In this document: one piece after another, positions 1-11,463 of the stretch
Numbering within the stretch: the stretch's first letter is position 1
How the letters are laid out: each line of letters opens with the position of its first letter
Origin: Bradysia coprophila
Lineage: Eukaryota; Arthropoda; Insecta; Diptera; Sciaridae
Direction of reading: 5' to 3'
Length of the DNA stretch: 64,000 nt
NCBI RefSeq assembly: GCF_014529535.1
Contig: NW_023503496.1
Location: 806,001-870,000, forward strand
Notes under the pieces: generated by a model
The model's input: only the letters and a program-made list of their open reading frames with translations
Told to the model about the DNA's origin: nothing
Database searches by the model: none
Program-made: the position numbers and the translations under genes

Positions 1-74
1 TAGAGAGATTGCGATTTTCAAAATGGCGCTCTCTCCAATTTCGTTATTATTTAAAGAAAGTTTTTCATAAATAA

Positions 75-1374
75 GGCTTGATTTCCACTTACGAAAAAAG
101 CACCCCGTTTTCTCTCCAATACACTAGAAGGCGTGGTTTAGCTAAACCAGAGCCTAATATTTGGGAATCGTTTTTGAGAATTTTTGGGAAATTTTGGGAA
201 TTTTGAGAATTAATTCCCTAAAATTCCCAAAAAATTTCTTTTTTTTGCATTTTTATAATTAAATGCTCGTAAAAGATCAGGAAAAGTTCAAAAACCTTTA
301 AAAACTATGAGCAAGCAAAAAAAATGGTATTTTTTTGGAGTTTTAGTGATTTTTTGAGAATTGGTTCCCAAATATTATGCTCTGAAGGATATAATTCTCG
401 TCGATGTACTCGCACCAGCCAGGGCGTATACTCTACTTGTAAGGTCTCTCCAAAGCCGACATTAATACAACACTACAATAATTTAAGAGCAATCTACACT
501 CCGACCCCCTATGAAATACATTTTTGATGATAAATTTTTATTCGAATTATTTTTGAAAAAAGTGGCCTCATCGTTTGGTGCCAGAACATATTGAAAAAAA
601 AAAACAATTTCGTGACTTAACAAATTGGGATGTTTTATTTGTTGACAGTTTTGTAATTGTGATCACCGAGATAACCAAAAAAGCCAACACTAACAAACAA
701 AATATTCCTATCACCTGACAGAAACCTAATATCACATTTCTATTCTTTAGAGTTTCCGTACGTGAGTTCATCATGGCAGTGATTTTTTTAATTAATTTCT
801 ATAAAAAAATATAAAAAGTTTTTATAACAAAACTAAACTTTTATTAAAAAAGGCTCGCGGTTTATTCTGGTGGCTATCGAAACTTTATATGTTGTGGCAC
901 CAAACGATGAAACCACTTTTTTCAAAAAATATTCTAATAAGAAGTTATCATCGAAAATGTTTTTCATAGAAGGTCGGAGTGTAGACTGCTCTTAAAATAA
1001 TTATTTTTGAGTTATAGCCGCAAAAATGTTTTCGGTACCCTCTGACATGCTTTCACCTTTGAACACTTTAACCGAAAATTTAAAAAAAATTTCGAAAAAA
1101 ATGAAAGATACGATTCTCTAGAGTTGAAGACGAATCTATCACTCCTTAAAATCGGACACCACTTGTTCCCCTATCACCATCACCTCCAGTTTTGGCGATA
1201 TGCCGTTTAAGCTCAATTTACTTGTTGTTTTTTTTGGGAATTTTTGGGAATTTTTGAGAATTTTAGTGAATTTTTGGGAATTTTGGGAATTTAGAGAATT
1301 AATTCCCAAATATTAGGCTCTGAGCTAAACGGAGGGAAAAACGGAATGGTTTTTTTGTAAGTGGAAATCAAGCA
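75..1374. mobile_element. Foldback element with TAA target duplication (PIF/Harbinger-like MITE)
   Basis: The ends are inverted copies of GCTTGATTTCCACTTAC (left just after position 75, right ending at 1374), flanked on both sides by TAA (72-74 and 1375-1377). Inside, a second inverted repeat pairs about 480-605 with about 888-1003. The inner sequence is AT-rich with GGGAATTTTT runs. No transposase is visible. The TAA duplication and long arms fit a PIF/Harbinger-type non-autonomous element; the superfamily is inferred. A related small element lies at 13999-14210. Confidence 0.6.
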
Positions 1375-1648
1375 TAATAAATTGAGAAATTTGTTCAATA
1401 CTTGGCCGCATTTTAGTACGATTTTGTACAGCGCTGATGTCAAGTCGGTATGTTATATATGTATCAGATTTTACATGAGTGTGCGTAACTCATTGTGTTG
1501 TTGCATACATCTATTCAATCGACGTTCTATTTGATATAGAAATTAATACAGCGACAATCAGTGAGAATCTCTTGTTCTAAATTAAATACATTCTTCGACG
1601 TATCGTCACAGTATCTGGACCACTGCAAAACAAACAAAAAAAATCCAA

Positions 1649-1721
1649 AGGCCCCGGCGAGAATCGAACTCACGATCTCCTGTTTACTAGACAGGCGCTT
1701 TGCCTACTAAGCCACGGCGCC
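1649..1721 (-). tRNA. tRNA-Thr (anticodon AGU)
   Basis: The reverse complement folds as a complete 73-nt cloverleaf. It has acceptor GGCGCCG/CGGGGCC with one G-G mismatch, a D arm GCTT/AAGC, anticodon stem CCTGT/ACAGG around loop CTAGTAA (anticodon AGT), and a T arm GTGAG/CTCGC around TTCGATT. There is no intron, and CCA is not encoded, as expected for a nuclear tRNA. The T loop is an intact B box (GTTCGATTC), so the gene could be active. The single acceptor mismatch is the only oddity. Confidence 0.93.
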
Positions 1722-2388
1722 CCACAAAAATATCAATCGTTTTTCCTAATGTGCTGATTCTAAATCATTTTCTATTAAGAAATGTTTGTTAACAGGTGCT
1801 ATAGCACGTATCGAGAAAGATAGAACGTCACAGAACCACACTTTTAAATGTGCGTATTTGAAATCATTAATTTGTGTACGTCGTAATCAGTGCGTTATTT
1901 GGTACGATGAGTGTTTTCAATATTGTATGTACCATACCTAGTACTGGCTGAATACGTAACTGATTACAAAAATAAAATAGAAACAGACTTGGCATTGGTT
2001 CAAAGGAATCAACGTCACTACAGACTATTATCAGTGAACTTTCAGTAGAATATTGGAAGCAAAGCATCGTTACTGACACTGAATATTAACAATGTGATAT
2101 GGATTTTCGGTGATAGTACATTACGCAAGTTGTTCCAAATTTGTATTTTGCCCGACCCAAAGGGGACGTTGGTATTACCAATCGTCAAAATGAAATTTTT
2201 GAACTATACGTTACGTACTTTTCTACTTAATTAGTCAATGTATATTTACAACGCACTTCAAGCATGAGTAGTAAATACCCCAAATAGGGTAATGAAACGT
2301 GACAGTGTCTCACAGTTGTAAAGCACTGTAAAAAACCATTTCATACAAAATCCATTTGGCAGCTGTCGTTTACGATCACTGAAGTGCT

Positions 2389-2810
2389 TTGATACAGTTA
2401 GAGGCAGTAAAATTACTTCAGCTGATCCACACAAACAATCAAACGTATACGTCTTTATACGGTTTTATCAGTACCACGCGTGCGTATCGAAGCTGCAAGC
2501 GTATAAACACTTTTGATTGTATGTGCGGATCAACTGAAAAACAACTGAAATCCATGCTGAAATTTTACTACAGTCAAAGGCAGTCAATTTTCAGCATAAA
2601 TTTGCTTCAGCTGTTTTTCAGCTGAACCACACACATACAATCAAAACTGGTTTTCCTTGTTCATACGGTTGAAGCTGCTACACGCACGCGCATGATAGTG
2701 GTAAAACCGTATAAAGACGTATAAACGGTTGTGATTGTTTGCATGGATCAGCTGAAAAACAGCTGAAGCTAATTTATGCTGAAAATTGACTGCCTTTGAC
2801 TGTACATCTG
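2389..2810. repeat. Nested imperfect palindromes
   Basis: The segment 2573-2632 (core TTCAGCTGTTTTTCAGCTG) is repeated in reverse at about 2740-2800. A diverged relative of the same palindrome occupies 2399-2545. The stretch 1722-3397 holds no recognisable gene; it consists of this foldback DNA and unassigned AT-rich sequence. It looks like a decayed non-autonomous foldback element. Confidence 0.5.
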
Positions 2811-3397
2811 GACGAAGATTTTCGTATTTTCGTAACTCCAAACATTCGTAACTTGACAGCTGAGTGCGTAAAATTCCATAAGAACTGTCAAATTACGAAG
2901 CACTTTTTCAGTCACAAACAGTGATGTAAAGTGCACTTTACCGCGAGCTAGCATGTTAAATTTTAGGCGTGATCTCTAAAGTAACGTAACACCAAAGAGT
3001 CATTGGTAAGTTTGTTACGAAATGCTATGGGCTCAGTGGTAGGTTTGTTCAAAGTGGTATGTAATGGAGCTTTTCTGCAGTTGATTTTTTAACATTGTTA
3101 TAAACCAACTGTCAAGTAAACGGAGTGCAAAACGGGGAAGTACGTTTACAGCTCTTTAAATATAATTTTTCAAACGTTAATATTCAAACTATATCTGTCA
3201 AACGAATACCTTACTGTCATATTATCTCCTAACCTTTGCCCTCAATAGTTTTTTCTTTTTACTCGGTTAGGATTTGCTTATGTAGCAAGTGTATGCATTA
3301 GGATGGATCAATTGAGCTATTATATAGTTACTAACGATTCGTTCGGTACAGTCATTGTTTGGGTGCATTGAGTTAAAACTTTATGTTTACTTAGTAG

Positions 3398-4601
3398 CAG
3401 AGATGGGAAATTACCGGTAATTTATTTCTTGTCGGTAACATTACGTAATATTACGGTAATATTACGTAACATTGGGTAATATTACCGAAATCTTAAATTA
3501 CCAATATTACCAATATTACCGATGTTTTACGTAATTTACCAATACAAAATTGTAAGAATTAGACATTTTACTATCAGACTCATGCGAAAGTTGAATATTA
3601 TTCAGCAATATGTCCTTTGCGAAAATGATCCTTTAAACGGTGGACTATTTTCTGTTCATTTTTCGTGAATTTTATGTGAAACTCAACTTTCGCATGTGTC
3701 AGACGGTAAACCAGACTACATTCGATACTGCTACATACTTGATTGAAAAAACTTTGTGATACTCGGAAACTCACTCTTGTGTTTTTGAGCAACTTGTTTT
3801 AGCGATTCTACACTTGTCAAAAAGACAGTATTCGTAGCTTGTTGCTCAAAAACACCTTTATCACCTTTCGCCTTTCGCAGCATGGAATTCAAACTACTAT
3901 TACATGCTTCACTTTGAGCTTTGCTCAGTAAAGTATAGTTTTACTGAACGAGACAATAGATAATGTGAAATCTTACTTCTTGCGTAGCAGTTTCCAAATG
4001 TCTGTTTCGACTATTCGGATTACCAAACTCGTATTCGGCTAGTTGAAGAAGGGGTGAGTCGAAACAAAGACTTGGTAGCACTCATGTTACATTATCACTG
4101 AATTACTGAATATGTACCCATAGATAGTGACAATTGTTTATGTTGCTAACAAATTTAAATTTTCGATCTAGAGCCCGTGGAAATATTCTTCTTATGAAGT
4201 GACAGAAGACCGAGTTGCCGACGGCGTCATTCAGTGACAACTCTGAGAAATCCACGCTTTACTAAATATCAATTTCGGTTGAAGCACATTCAAATGTATA
4301 TACTACTCAACTGTTTTTGAACAAGTTATTTAACTAGGTTGACAGTTAAGCAGTTCACAAATGAAGGGCTGTAGGCCAATTTCCCGTTTTATTAGAGCAA
4401 AATTCTACGATAAAATACACTTGAATTTGCTAAAAACGAGTAATTTTTGTTGAAAATGATTAAAATTTACAATATGCTGACTGATTTTGGGTAATAATAC
4501 GTAACTTACGTAATATTACGTAATATTACCGAGGCTTTAAATTACCAATGTTACTGGAGCTTTGGGTAATATTACATGGTAATATTACCGGCCCATCTCT
4601 G
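3398..4601. mobile_element. Non-autonomous hAT-like element, 8-bp TSD
   Basis: The element begins CAGAGATGGG and ends with the complement CCCATCTCTG, a typical hAT terminus. It is bounded by perfect 8-bp duplications CTTAGTAG at 3390-3397 and 4602-4609. Both ends are built of GGTAATATTAC-type repeats, roughly 3405-3546 and 4485-4595. No transposase is visible in the 1.2 kb interior. Confidence 0.8.
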
Positions 4602-5030
4602 CTTAGTAGGACTTCCAAGACAAGGATATAATAACCAAATCATCTGTCTGTGACGTATTTTCTTTCGTAATTATGTAAGTTTTCTTTACAAATTCTTTTG
4701 ATGAAATTTTTGCGCTCAGGCGCGGAATGCGTCCTGTAAAATGATATAATTTGTTTTGGAAGTATGCACAGCACGAGCACATGGACTTGCGTCACATTTC
4801 TCTTTGTAAGGGTTTTTGACTGTTTTTATTTTTGAATGTTATACAAGCGAGGAGATGTTCACCAGTGCTTTAGATTACAAATTTTTGTGGAAAAAAAATG
4901 ACCCATAAACTACTCATTATCATGTTCACTGTTTAATCAGACATAGAGCGTAGAGCTATTCTCGCGTAAAAATATTAAATTAATCTAAAGATTCAACATT
5001 TGGACCAAATTAACGAATATTCGTATTTAA

Positions 5031-7730
5031 ATGGAACATCCTTTAGCAGAAGTAATGTCACAAAAGGCAACGAATGGCATCAAACGCACACCTGAATCAA
5101 AAGTGACTGTTGTTCTGGGTAAATAGAATTACAATTTCAAAATGTGAATCGAATATTTCCCTAGTGACAACTCATTTCAGGCGCACAATGGGGCGACGAA
5201 GGGAAAGGCAAACTCGTTCATTTGCTGACAAATAATGGGAATATCGTGTGTCGATGCCAGGTGAAAATCTGCTGTATTTCAACTTTGAAATTATTTTGGT
5301 TCATTGAAAATGTCGGTCTAGTCTCACTGCAATCAGTATAGGAAACTTCGGTTGGCCTGTAGAGGCGCCACAATTTCTTTTTCAGTACTTCATTCTTTGC
5401 GATCTATTTTCAGTTGAAATAACTTCACTCTGGTAAATTGCCGTGAAACGTCATTGCAGTGAAGTTAGTTAACAAAAAAATAGATCTCAGACACCTCAGA
5501 CATTAGTGATTTCATGACGAAACGTACTAGAAATGTAATAGAAATTTACGAAAATCTTTTACATTTGAGCTTTAGTTTCCAAACATCATTTCCCTATTTT
5601 GCATTATCGCAGTGTCGACAGTGTTTTATGCAATCGTAACCTGTCTATAGCACGTTACAACCTTGACAACAGCACATGTGGAAAAGTGTAAGAAACGAAA
5701 ATCCCGTTCAAAAACGGGTGGCGATTCACAAAATAAGGTTTTTACGCCGCACGGGTCGGGTATGAAAAATTATATTCACCCGAAATTAGGGTTCCGTGTG
5801 TCTTTGCGAATTCACATACTTTGATTTCGCCGTCCGCAGAGATCTATGTCAGTCCTTCCACCTGTTATTATCAATCTATTGCACATTTTCAGGCTGGAAA
5901 CAATTCCGATCATCGAATTTTTGCAAATGGCAATGAATTTCACCTTCATTTGTTGCCGAGTGGAATCCTCCATGAAAATGCCACCTCACTCATTGGTAAG
6001 ATCAAATTCCAATTCGAACGTCTCACCTTGTATCCCTTGACAAACTGGCGTTTGATTTCGATTTAGGAAATGGCGTAGTCATTCATTTGCCCGGTTTATT
6101 CGACGAATTAGCCGCACTCGAGAGCAAAGCTTTGCACAACTGGGAAGAGCGTTTGATTATTTCGGATCGTGCTCATTTAGTTTTCGATTTTCATCAACTA
6201 GTTGACGGTTTACAAGAAGCTGAAAAGGCCGGTCATGGCAAATCATTGGGCACAACGAAAAAAGGCATCGGACCAACATATACCAGCAAAGCCAGTCGGA
6301 ATGGAATTCGTGTTAGCGAATTAGTAGGCGATTACGACGTCTTCACTGAACGGTGTGATTATGATCTGGCACCAGTGCCGTGTCTAACGTCCTGAGCGCG
6401 CTTGACCATAGACTGTTTAAGTTGGGGAAAAAGACTAGATCACTCGATTCGACAATGTCATCACTTGCCTACAAAAATATTGCAGAAGTGAACCATTAAC
6501 GCGTTCACGTTTGAAATGTTTTTTTATGCAAAAGACGCAAAATTGTGACATTGTCCACCCGGTTCATCTAGTCTTTTTTTTTCAACTGAAACAGTCTGTT
6601 GTCAGTAAGGTTATGGCGCAAAATATTTAATTATTTTTGTGCCATGACATGGCACTGTCTAGCAAAATCTCCATTTCATTTCGACTTTCGATTAAACTGA
6701 TGAATAATTCCTCGGAGTGCTCAGTTTGTCGTCTATGAAAGTCACTCCGATTTTTTCATTTATTGGTCTTTATACGCTCATCCAACACCCAGAACAAAAC
6801 TAATGAATAATTCCTCCGTGCTTTTTGAGTAGATTTCGGTCGATGGTATCATCGTATCAGAGACAATATCCCAATTTAACTGTTGATGTTGAAGCAGAAC
6901 TTAAAAAGTATGTGTAAGACGCGTAACAGCTGTACCTTTAATGACATGGATTGCGATTCCTCTACGTAGGTACAAATTGTATGCTGAGAAGTTGCGACCG
7001 TTGGTGAAAGATACAATTTCCTATTTGCACAAGGCGTTGAAGGATGGCCGTGGAATACTAGCCGAAGGAGCCAATGCGGCTATGTTGGACATTGACTTCG
7101 GTGGGTTGACGAGATTCTCTAAATCTAACGATGAATTTAACTTCATTCCGAATAACAGGAACTTATCCGTACGTCACTAGCAATAATTGTAGTATTGGTG
7201 GTGTTCTAACCGGTCTTGGTCTTCCACCGCAAGCTATTGGTGAAATAATTGGCGTAGTCAAAACTTATACAACTCGGGTCGGCAACGGACCGTTTCCCAC
7301 CGAAGACATGGATGAGCTATTGCAGACACGCGGCAGAGAAGTTGGCTTGACAACGGGACGAGTACGACGATGTGGTTGGTTGGACTTGATGTTATTAAAA
7401 TATTCTTCAGCTATAAACGGTTACACAGCCATTTGCCTAACGAAACTCGACATATTGGACGCAATGAAGGAGATCAAAATCGGTGTTGCCTATAAATTGA
7501 ATGGCCAACAATTGAAACATTTTCCCGGTCTGTACACTGATTTGAGTAAAGTGGTAGTCGAATATGTTACATTACCCGGCTGGGAGCAGTCAACCAGAAA
7601 TGTGCGCAAGTTCGACGAGCTGCCAAAAAATGCGCAGAGCTACGTACGATTCATTGAACAATATTTAGACGTTCCAGTCAGGTGGATTAGCGTTGGCGAA
7701 AGCCAAGAAGCAGTCATATATGTCGCTTGA
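5031..7730 (+). CDS. AdSS: Adenylosuccinate synthetase
   Basis: This enzyme joins aspartate to IMP using GTP, the first committed step from IMP to AMP, in the cytosol. I assembled seven exons: 5031-5118, 5181-5260, 5893-5995, 6067-6352, 6833-6907, 6970-7100 and 7159-7730, all with GT-AG introns and one continuous frame of 444 residues. Visible family motifs include the N-terminal GTP loop [11 protein letters not shown], a retained catalytic His in the next exon, [16 protein letters not shown], and the C-terminal block RRCGWLDL...[14 protein letters not shown]. The start is the first in-frame Met, giving a roughly 30-residue leader before the core, as in other animal enzymes. The segment after CRCQ ([16 protein letters not shown]) is more diverged than usual. 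Introns 3 and 5 contain repeat DNA. No stop or frameshift breaks the assembled frame, so the gene looks functional. Confidence 0.95.
6411..6596. mobile_element. MITE in AdSS intron
   Basis: Inside the 480-bp AdSS intron, the ends GACTGTTT...AAAGACTAGAT and ATCTAGTC...AAACAGTC form inverted arms of about 28 bp. It is a short non-coding foldback element; I could not fix a target duplication. Confidence 0.5.
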
Positions 7731-8477
7731 ACAATATAATTTGTTACTAATCGGATACAGTAAAAATGATAATCAGAAACTCATTTGTGGTTATATTTAT
7801 GACTTAAACCAATTCTTTCGTTCAAATTTTGAAAGTGAGGTTGTGTTGGCTTCTCTGTGGATGACTATTGATGTTTTCAACGACCTTGGAACAGACGTAT
7901 TGGTCTATAGATCGTCTTCAGGTTATGGTACCTTCAGACGTAGCCTCACCTAAGTTTTGTTAAATGTTTCGTTCATTCTTTCATGGCATTTCTTAACGTG
8001 GATGACATTTGAAACGTCCTCCAAGATAATCTATACTTGTTGTTACAAATGGGTTTCTGCCCATATAAACTGTGGCGTGAATCTCCTGATCCGTGTACAG
8101 CCAATGTCTTCTATTCAATTCGATAGTTCTGGAAACTATCTTCACACGCGCTAATGTCGATTACGCGTTTATCATTGTCGTTCTAAGATGGCGTCGCTGC
8201 CATTTTGTTACGAAATCGTAGCAAATAAAATTTTGTAAACTCACTACAAAAATCTTTACTCCACACGCCCTTATGGGCAACACTGTTCTTCTATCAAACG
8301 GCACAAAAACACAAATTTGAGCTCACTCTAGTCTCCAGACTGGCTCAAACGAACACCATTGCCTTCCTCACGGAACCTGGTAACCCAAAGTATTTACCAG
8401 GAGCCGGGCGTCCTTACCGGTTGAAGGCTGAAAGGGCTTAAAGCGAACTCTGATTTATACTTTCATTGCATTTTTCC
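7731..8477. other. AdSS 3' flank, no gene seen
   Basis: This is the AdSS 3' untranslated and downstream sequence. Open frames here are short and show no family resemblance or splice-supported extension. I see no RNA gene. Confidence 0.5.
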
Positions 8478-8653
8478 CAGAGAGATGCTAATATGACGAC
8501 TGGGTCGTTTCGACGGATAGAGGGAATATGTCGAATGATTCTGAAATTGGTTGAGCGAAAATGTATTGAATTCTCTCTCAAAAACCCAACTGTGATGCGA
8601 CATATTCCCTCTATCCGTCGAAACGACCCAGTCGTCATATTAGCAACTCTCTG
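8478..8653. mobile_element. hAT-like MITE, copy 1
   Basis: A 176-bp palindromic element with inverted ends of about 57 bp starting CAGAGAGATGCTAATATG. The flanks ATTTTTCC and ATATATCC match at 6 of 8 positions, consistent with a decayed 8-bp target duplication. The internal arms include the block GGGTCGTTTCGACGG. Confidence 0.75.
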
Positions 8654-8805
8654 ATATATCCGGATAAATGGGACAAATGCAACTTTGAGTGCGTTCGATG
8701 CGCGCATGTCAAATGAATGTAGACTTGTTTTGTTTAACACACTCATTACGATTGTCAGATTGCCAACTTGAAAAAAAATATTTTTTTTAAAGTTTACTTT
8801 TCACA

Positions 8806-8981
8806 CAGAGAGATGCTAATATGACGACTGGGTCGTTTCGACGGATAGAGGTAATATGTCGAATGATTCTGAAATTGGTTGTGCGAAAATGTATTGAATT
8901 CTCTCTCAAAAACCCAACTGTCATTCGACATATTCCCTCTATCCGTCGAAACGACCCAGACGTCATATTAGCAACTCTCTG
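8806..8981. mobile_element. hAT-like MITE, copy 2, perfect 8-bp TSD
   Basis: Nearly identical to the element at 8478-8653, in a second insertion about 150 bp away. It is flanked by the perfect duplication TTTTCACA at 8798-8805 and 8982-8989, which together with CAGAG ends places the family in hAT. It has no coding capacity. Confidence 0.85.
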
Positions 8982-9039
8982 TTTTCACACAATCTCTAAT
9001 GAGTGTGTTTAACAAATTTGTATATTCGTCAAAATTCGT

Positions 9040-9178
9040 TTCACACGCCTTCGTAAGTGTCTTAAACTGTTCTTTCAGAACCTTGGAATTGATCAGCATT
9101 TATCCAAACATGTCCAAACCGCCTTCGTGATCAACTGAGAAGTGTCTTAGCTTCTTCTTTTAGAACCTTGCATTTCCC
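9040..9178. mobile_element. Fragments of CAAGG-ended MITE family
   Basis: Two adjacent right-hand ends, each reading through GTGTCTTA...TTCTTT..AGAACCTTG, lie at about 9050-9092 and 9122-9177. Complete relatives are at 22847-24283 and 59486-59747. Confidence 0.5.
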
Positions 9179-9223
9179 ACCAGAGTAGGAATATGGCAAT
9201 TCTAACTGTTAGTCATTCGAAAG

Positions 9224-9418
9224 CACGGCAGAGTAAAAGTAACCCAGGCAGGAGCGCTTGTTTGACTAGAGACCTGAATTATCGTAGTAGCCTGATTTAT
9301 TTTTCGAATAAAATTAATTCAATTGATGTCAGTGTTTATTTGAGTTCATTTTCATACAGTGTAATTTGACGTTTCAATAATGAACCGCTCCTGCCAGGTT
9401 TACTTTTACTCTGCTGTG
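9224..9418. mobile_element. hAT-like MITE (CACGGCAGAGTAAA ends), 8-bp TSD
   Basis: A 195-bp element with inverted ends CACGGCAGAGTAAAAGTAA, flanked by perfect TTCGAAAG at 9216-9223 and 9419-9426. Relatives occur at about 25562-25753 (full) and 15391-15434 (shrunken remnant) at equivalent sites of the two duplication units. Confidence 0.8.
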
Positions 9419-9598
9419 TTCGAAAGTCAACAAACGAGACATTGAAAACGTGTTTTGATCCTTGTTTTCATTGACAAATGCAGCAATTGTAATTCGCGAT
9501 AGAGAAATTTCTAACTTTATTTGACAGTTGCGACAATTTCGTCATGAAAACAAGGACCAAAACATGTTTTGAATGTCTCTTGTCAGCATAAAACGGTA

Positions 9599-10040
9599 AC
9601 GAGTAATTTCGCGCCGCGCGAGATTACACATATTATAGTGGAATTTCGCGCCAATACATGTTTCAATGGCTAACTTGATTTAGAGAATTTTTACGAGTAC
9701 CTGGCGATAAATTGGCGGTAGATTCAGTTGAGTATCAGGCACATAAATTTTGGAGATGCGAATTTTATTCTAACGCCCTAGAAAGTGTGGATTTTCCTTT
9801 TACAAAACGTTAGGATACCGGTATCCCAATTGAGATACACATATTTTGCATCAAGGATACCGGTATACTTACTCAGAAAAAGTGGATTTTCCTTTTACAA
9901 AATGTTAGGAACTGAGACTTTTCGAGATTCCTACCAGCAAGAAATTCCTTATGGGCGCGAAATTACACTAATAAAGTATGAATTTCGCGTGGCGCGAGAT
10001 TCCTACTTTAATAGTGTAATTTCGCGCCCCATAAAACTCA
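9599..10040. repeat. Palindromes of the GCGCGAAATTACACT type
   Basis: About 9948-10035 is a long hairpin: ATGGGCGCGAAATTACACT is mirrored by AGTGTAATTTCGCGCCCCAT. Part of the motif also occurs at 9606-9650. Two direct copies of GTGGATTTTCCTTTTACAAAA lie at about 9786 and 9881, next to the motif ATACCGGTAT. The stretch holds no recognisable gene. Confidence 0.5.
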
Positions 10041-10639
10041 TTTAATAAATTAGTCTGGGTTCTTATGTCGAAAAACACCATTCCGCGCCCTGGGGAACTT
10101 ATGGAGAATTTGGCAATGGAATATGATAGAGGGGTCAAAGTTGTGGAACTATTTTTTTTTGTCGCGAGCCGGTAATACCGGTAAAATAACCGGTTTAGTG
10201 TAAAACTAAAAACTTGAATATCGCCGTTAAAAAGCAACCTTTTCTTATGGGGGTTGTTTTGCTTGAGAGCCTCATTCATTGCCGGCATTTTATGGAAGAA
10301 CTTTTTTCTGGGACTGGAAAAATGTTCTAGATATTCGAGGATCCCAAAAAAGTAACACAAAAAAAACCGCTAACTTTGACCCCAATTTTCCTGGCCGAAT
10401 CGAAAAATATTTAATTGATACAGAGCGCTTTGAAAAGCTGACAACTAGCACTTTCAGATCTAGCCGGCCGAGTCATAAGCTTTTCAGAGGGACAATAGAT
10501 ACGAGTCTGGAAACTAAGAGTAGCAAAAGTACATTTTTTATCTCAAGTTTTGCATATTCTATAACCTATAAAGTGGTTCTTCTTTTTCATTTTTTTGTGT
10601 CTAAAATGTGAACGAAGTGTTACCCATTAATAAGTAGAA

Positions 10640-10895
10640 CCTACAATTACTTTCAATCCTGAATGCTCCATCCATTTCCAATCCTAGAAATCACGGCCTA
10701 TGTTCCATCAAGTTTTTTTTTGTTTTCTGCTGGATTTGTGGCATTTTTGAGGTGAATAGAGATAAGTTTATTATTCCTGAATGCTCCACCCGTTCCTGAT
10801 CCTAGATCTCAAAGATTACGTTCACTTCCGTCAAGTTTTTTTTTTGGATTTCTTCTGGATTAGCAGCATATTTAACGGGCGCAATAGACTTACGG
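10640..10895. repeat. Two diverged tandem units of about 125 bp
   Basis: Two consecutive units share CCTGAATGCTCCA, then CCTAGA, CAAGTTTTTTTTT and TTCTGCTGGATT-type blocks. There is no coding potential. The stretch 10040-11283 has no recognisable gene. Confidence 0.5.
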
Positions 10896-11283
10896 TCAAA
10901 GTAGAGTGGTAGACGCACTAATGTCACGAACGCAATAGATATACAGGTTCGTACGCAGCTCAGTCGCAGAAAACGATCTGATGGCTCGTTTTATGTATTT
11001 TTTTGGTTTTGTCTCATTTCAGAATGGTCACTCCTGATGAAAGTAGAATTTTTCATCATTCGTAAAATAAAAACTATTTCGTTGTGTTCCAGCACGACTC
11101 CTTCAGTTACATTGGAAAATACCGTAATGAAAAGACCATTCATTTCATTTATTTCATCCTAATTAAAAGTACTATTCAACATAACCGACCAGCGTAGCTC
11201 TAGTTTTTTGCTTAATGGTGGCTTAAGAATCTATTGAAATTGTTTAAAATCGCAACTTAAAATGACGTTCAAGGGTATAATTC

Positions 11284-11432
11284 AAATAGAGTCTTCCATT
11301 TCGGAGATGGTTCAAGTTTGTCCCACGGCATCTTCATATAAAAAATACCGAAAGTGAACACATAACTCATTTTTTGTATGATGTGTCCCACGGCATAAAA
11401 GTGAACTATATCCGAAATGGAACGCCCTATAT
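11284..11432. mobile_element. Short MITE, copy 1 (GTGTTCCATTTCGGA ends)
   Basis: The ends are inverted TAGAGT.TTCCATTTCGGA blocks around CCCACGGCAT motifs. A second copy in opposite orientation lies at 30772-30915. Ends at TA suggest a Tc1/mariner-type MITE; this is inference. It sits 30 bp downstream of the chorismate mutase stop codon. Confidence 0.55.
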
Positions 11433-11463
11433 ATTGTTGGGGTCGATGGTTAGTGCCATACAG

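Noticed and set aside
568-774. 68-codon minus-strand frame with a hydrophobic segment
   Set aside because: It lies inside the foldback element, partly overlapping an inverted arm; no family resemblance, splice partners or promoter.
7693-8154. Frames of 65-86 codons after AdSS
   Set aside because: The first begins at a non-ATG codon inside AdSS in another frame; both look like 3' UTR.
8438-9012. Open frames of 62-102 codons on both strands
   Set aside because: They are readings of the palindromic hAT-like MITEs; the repeated peptide follows from the inverted arms.
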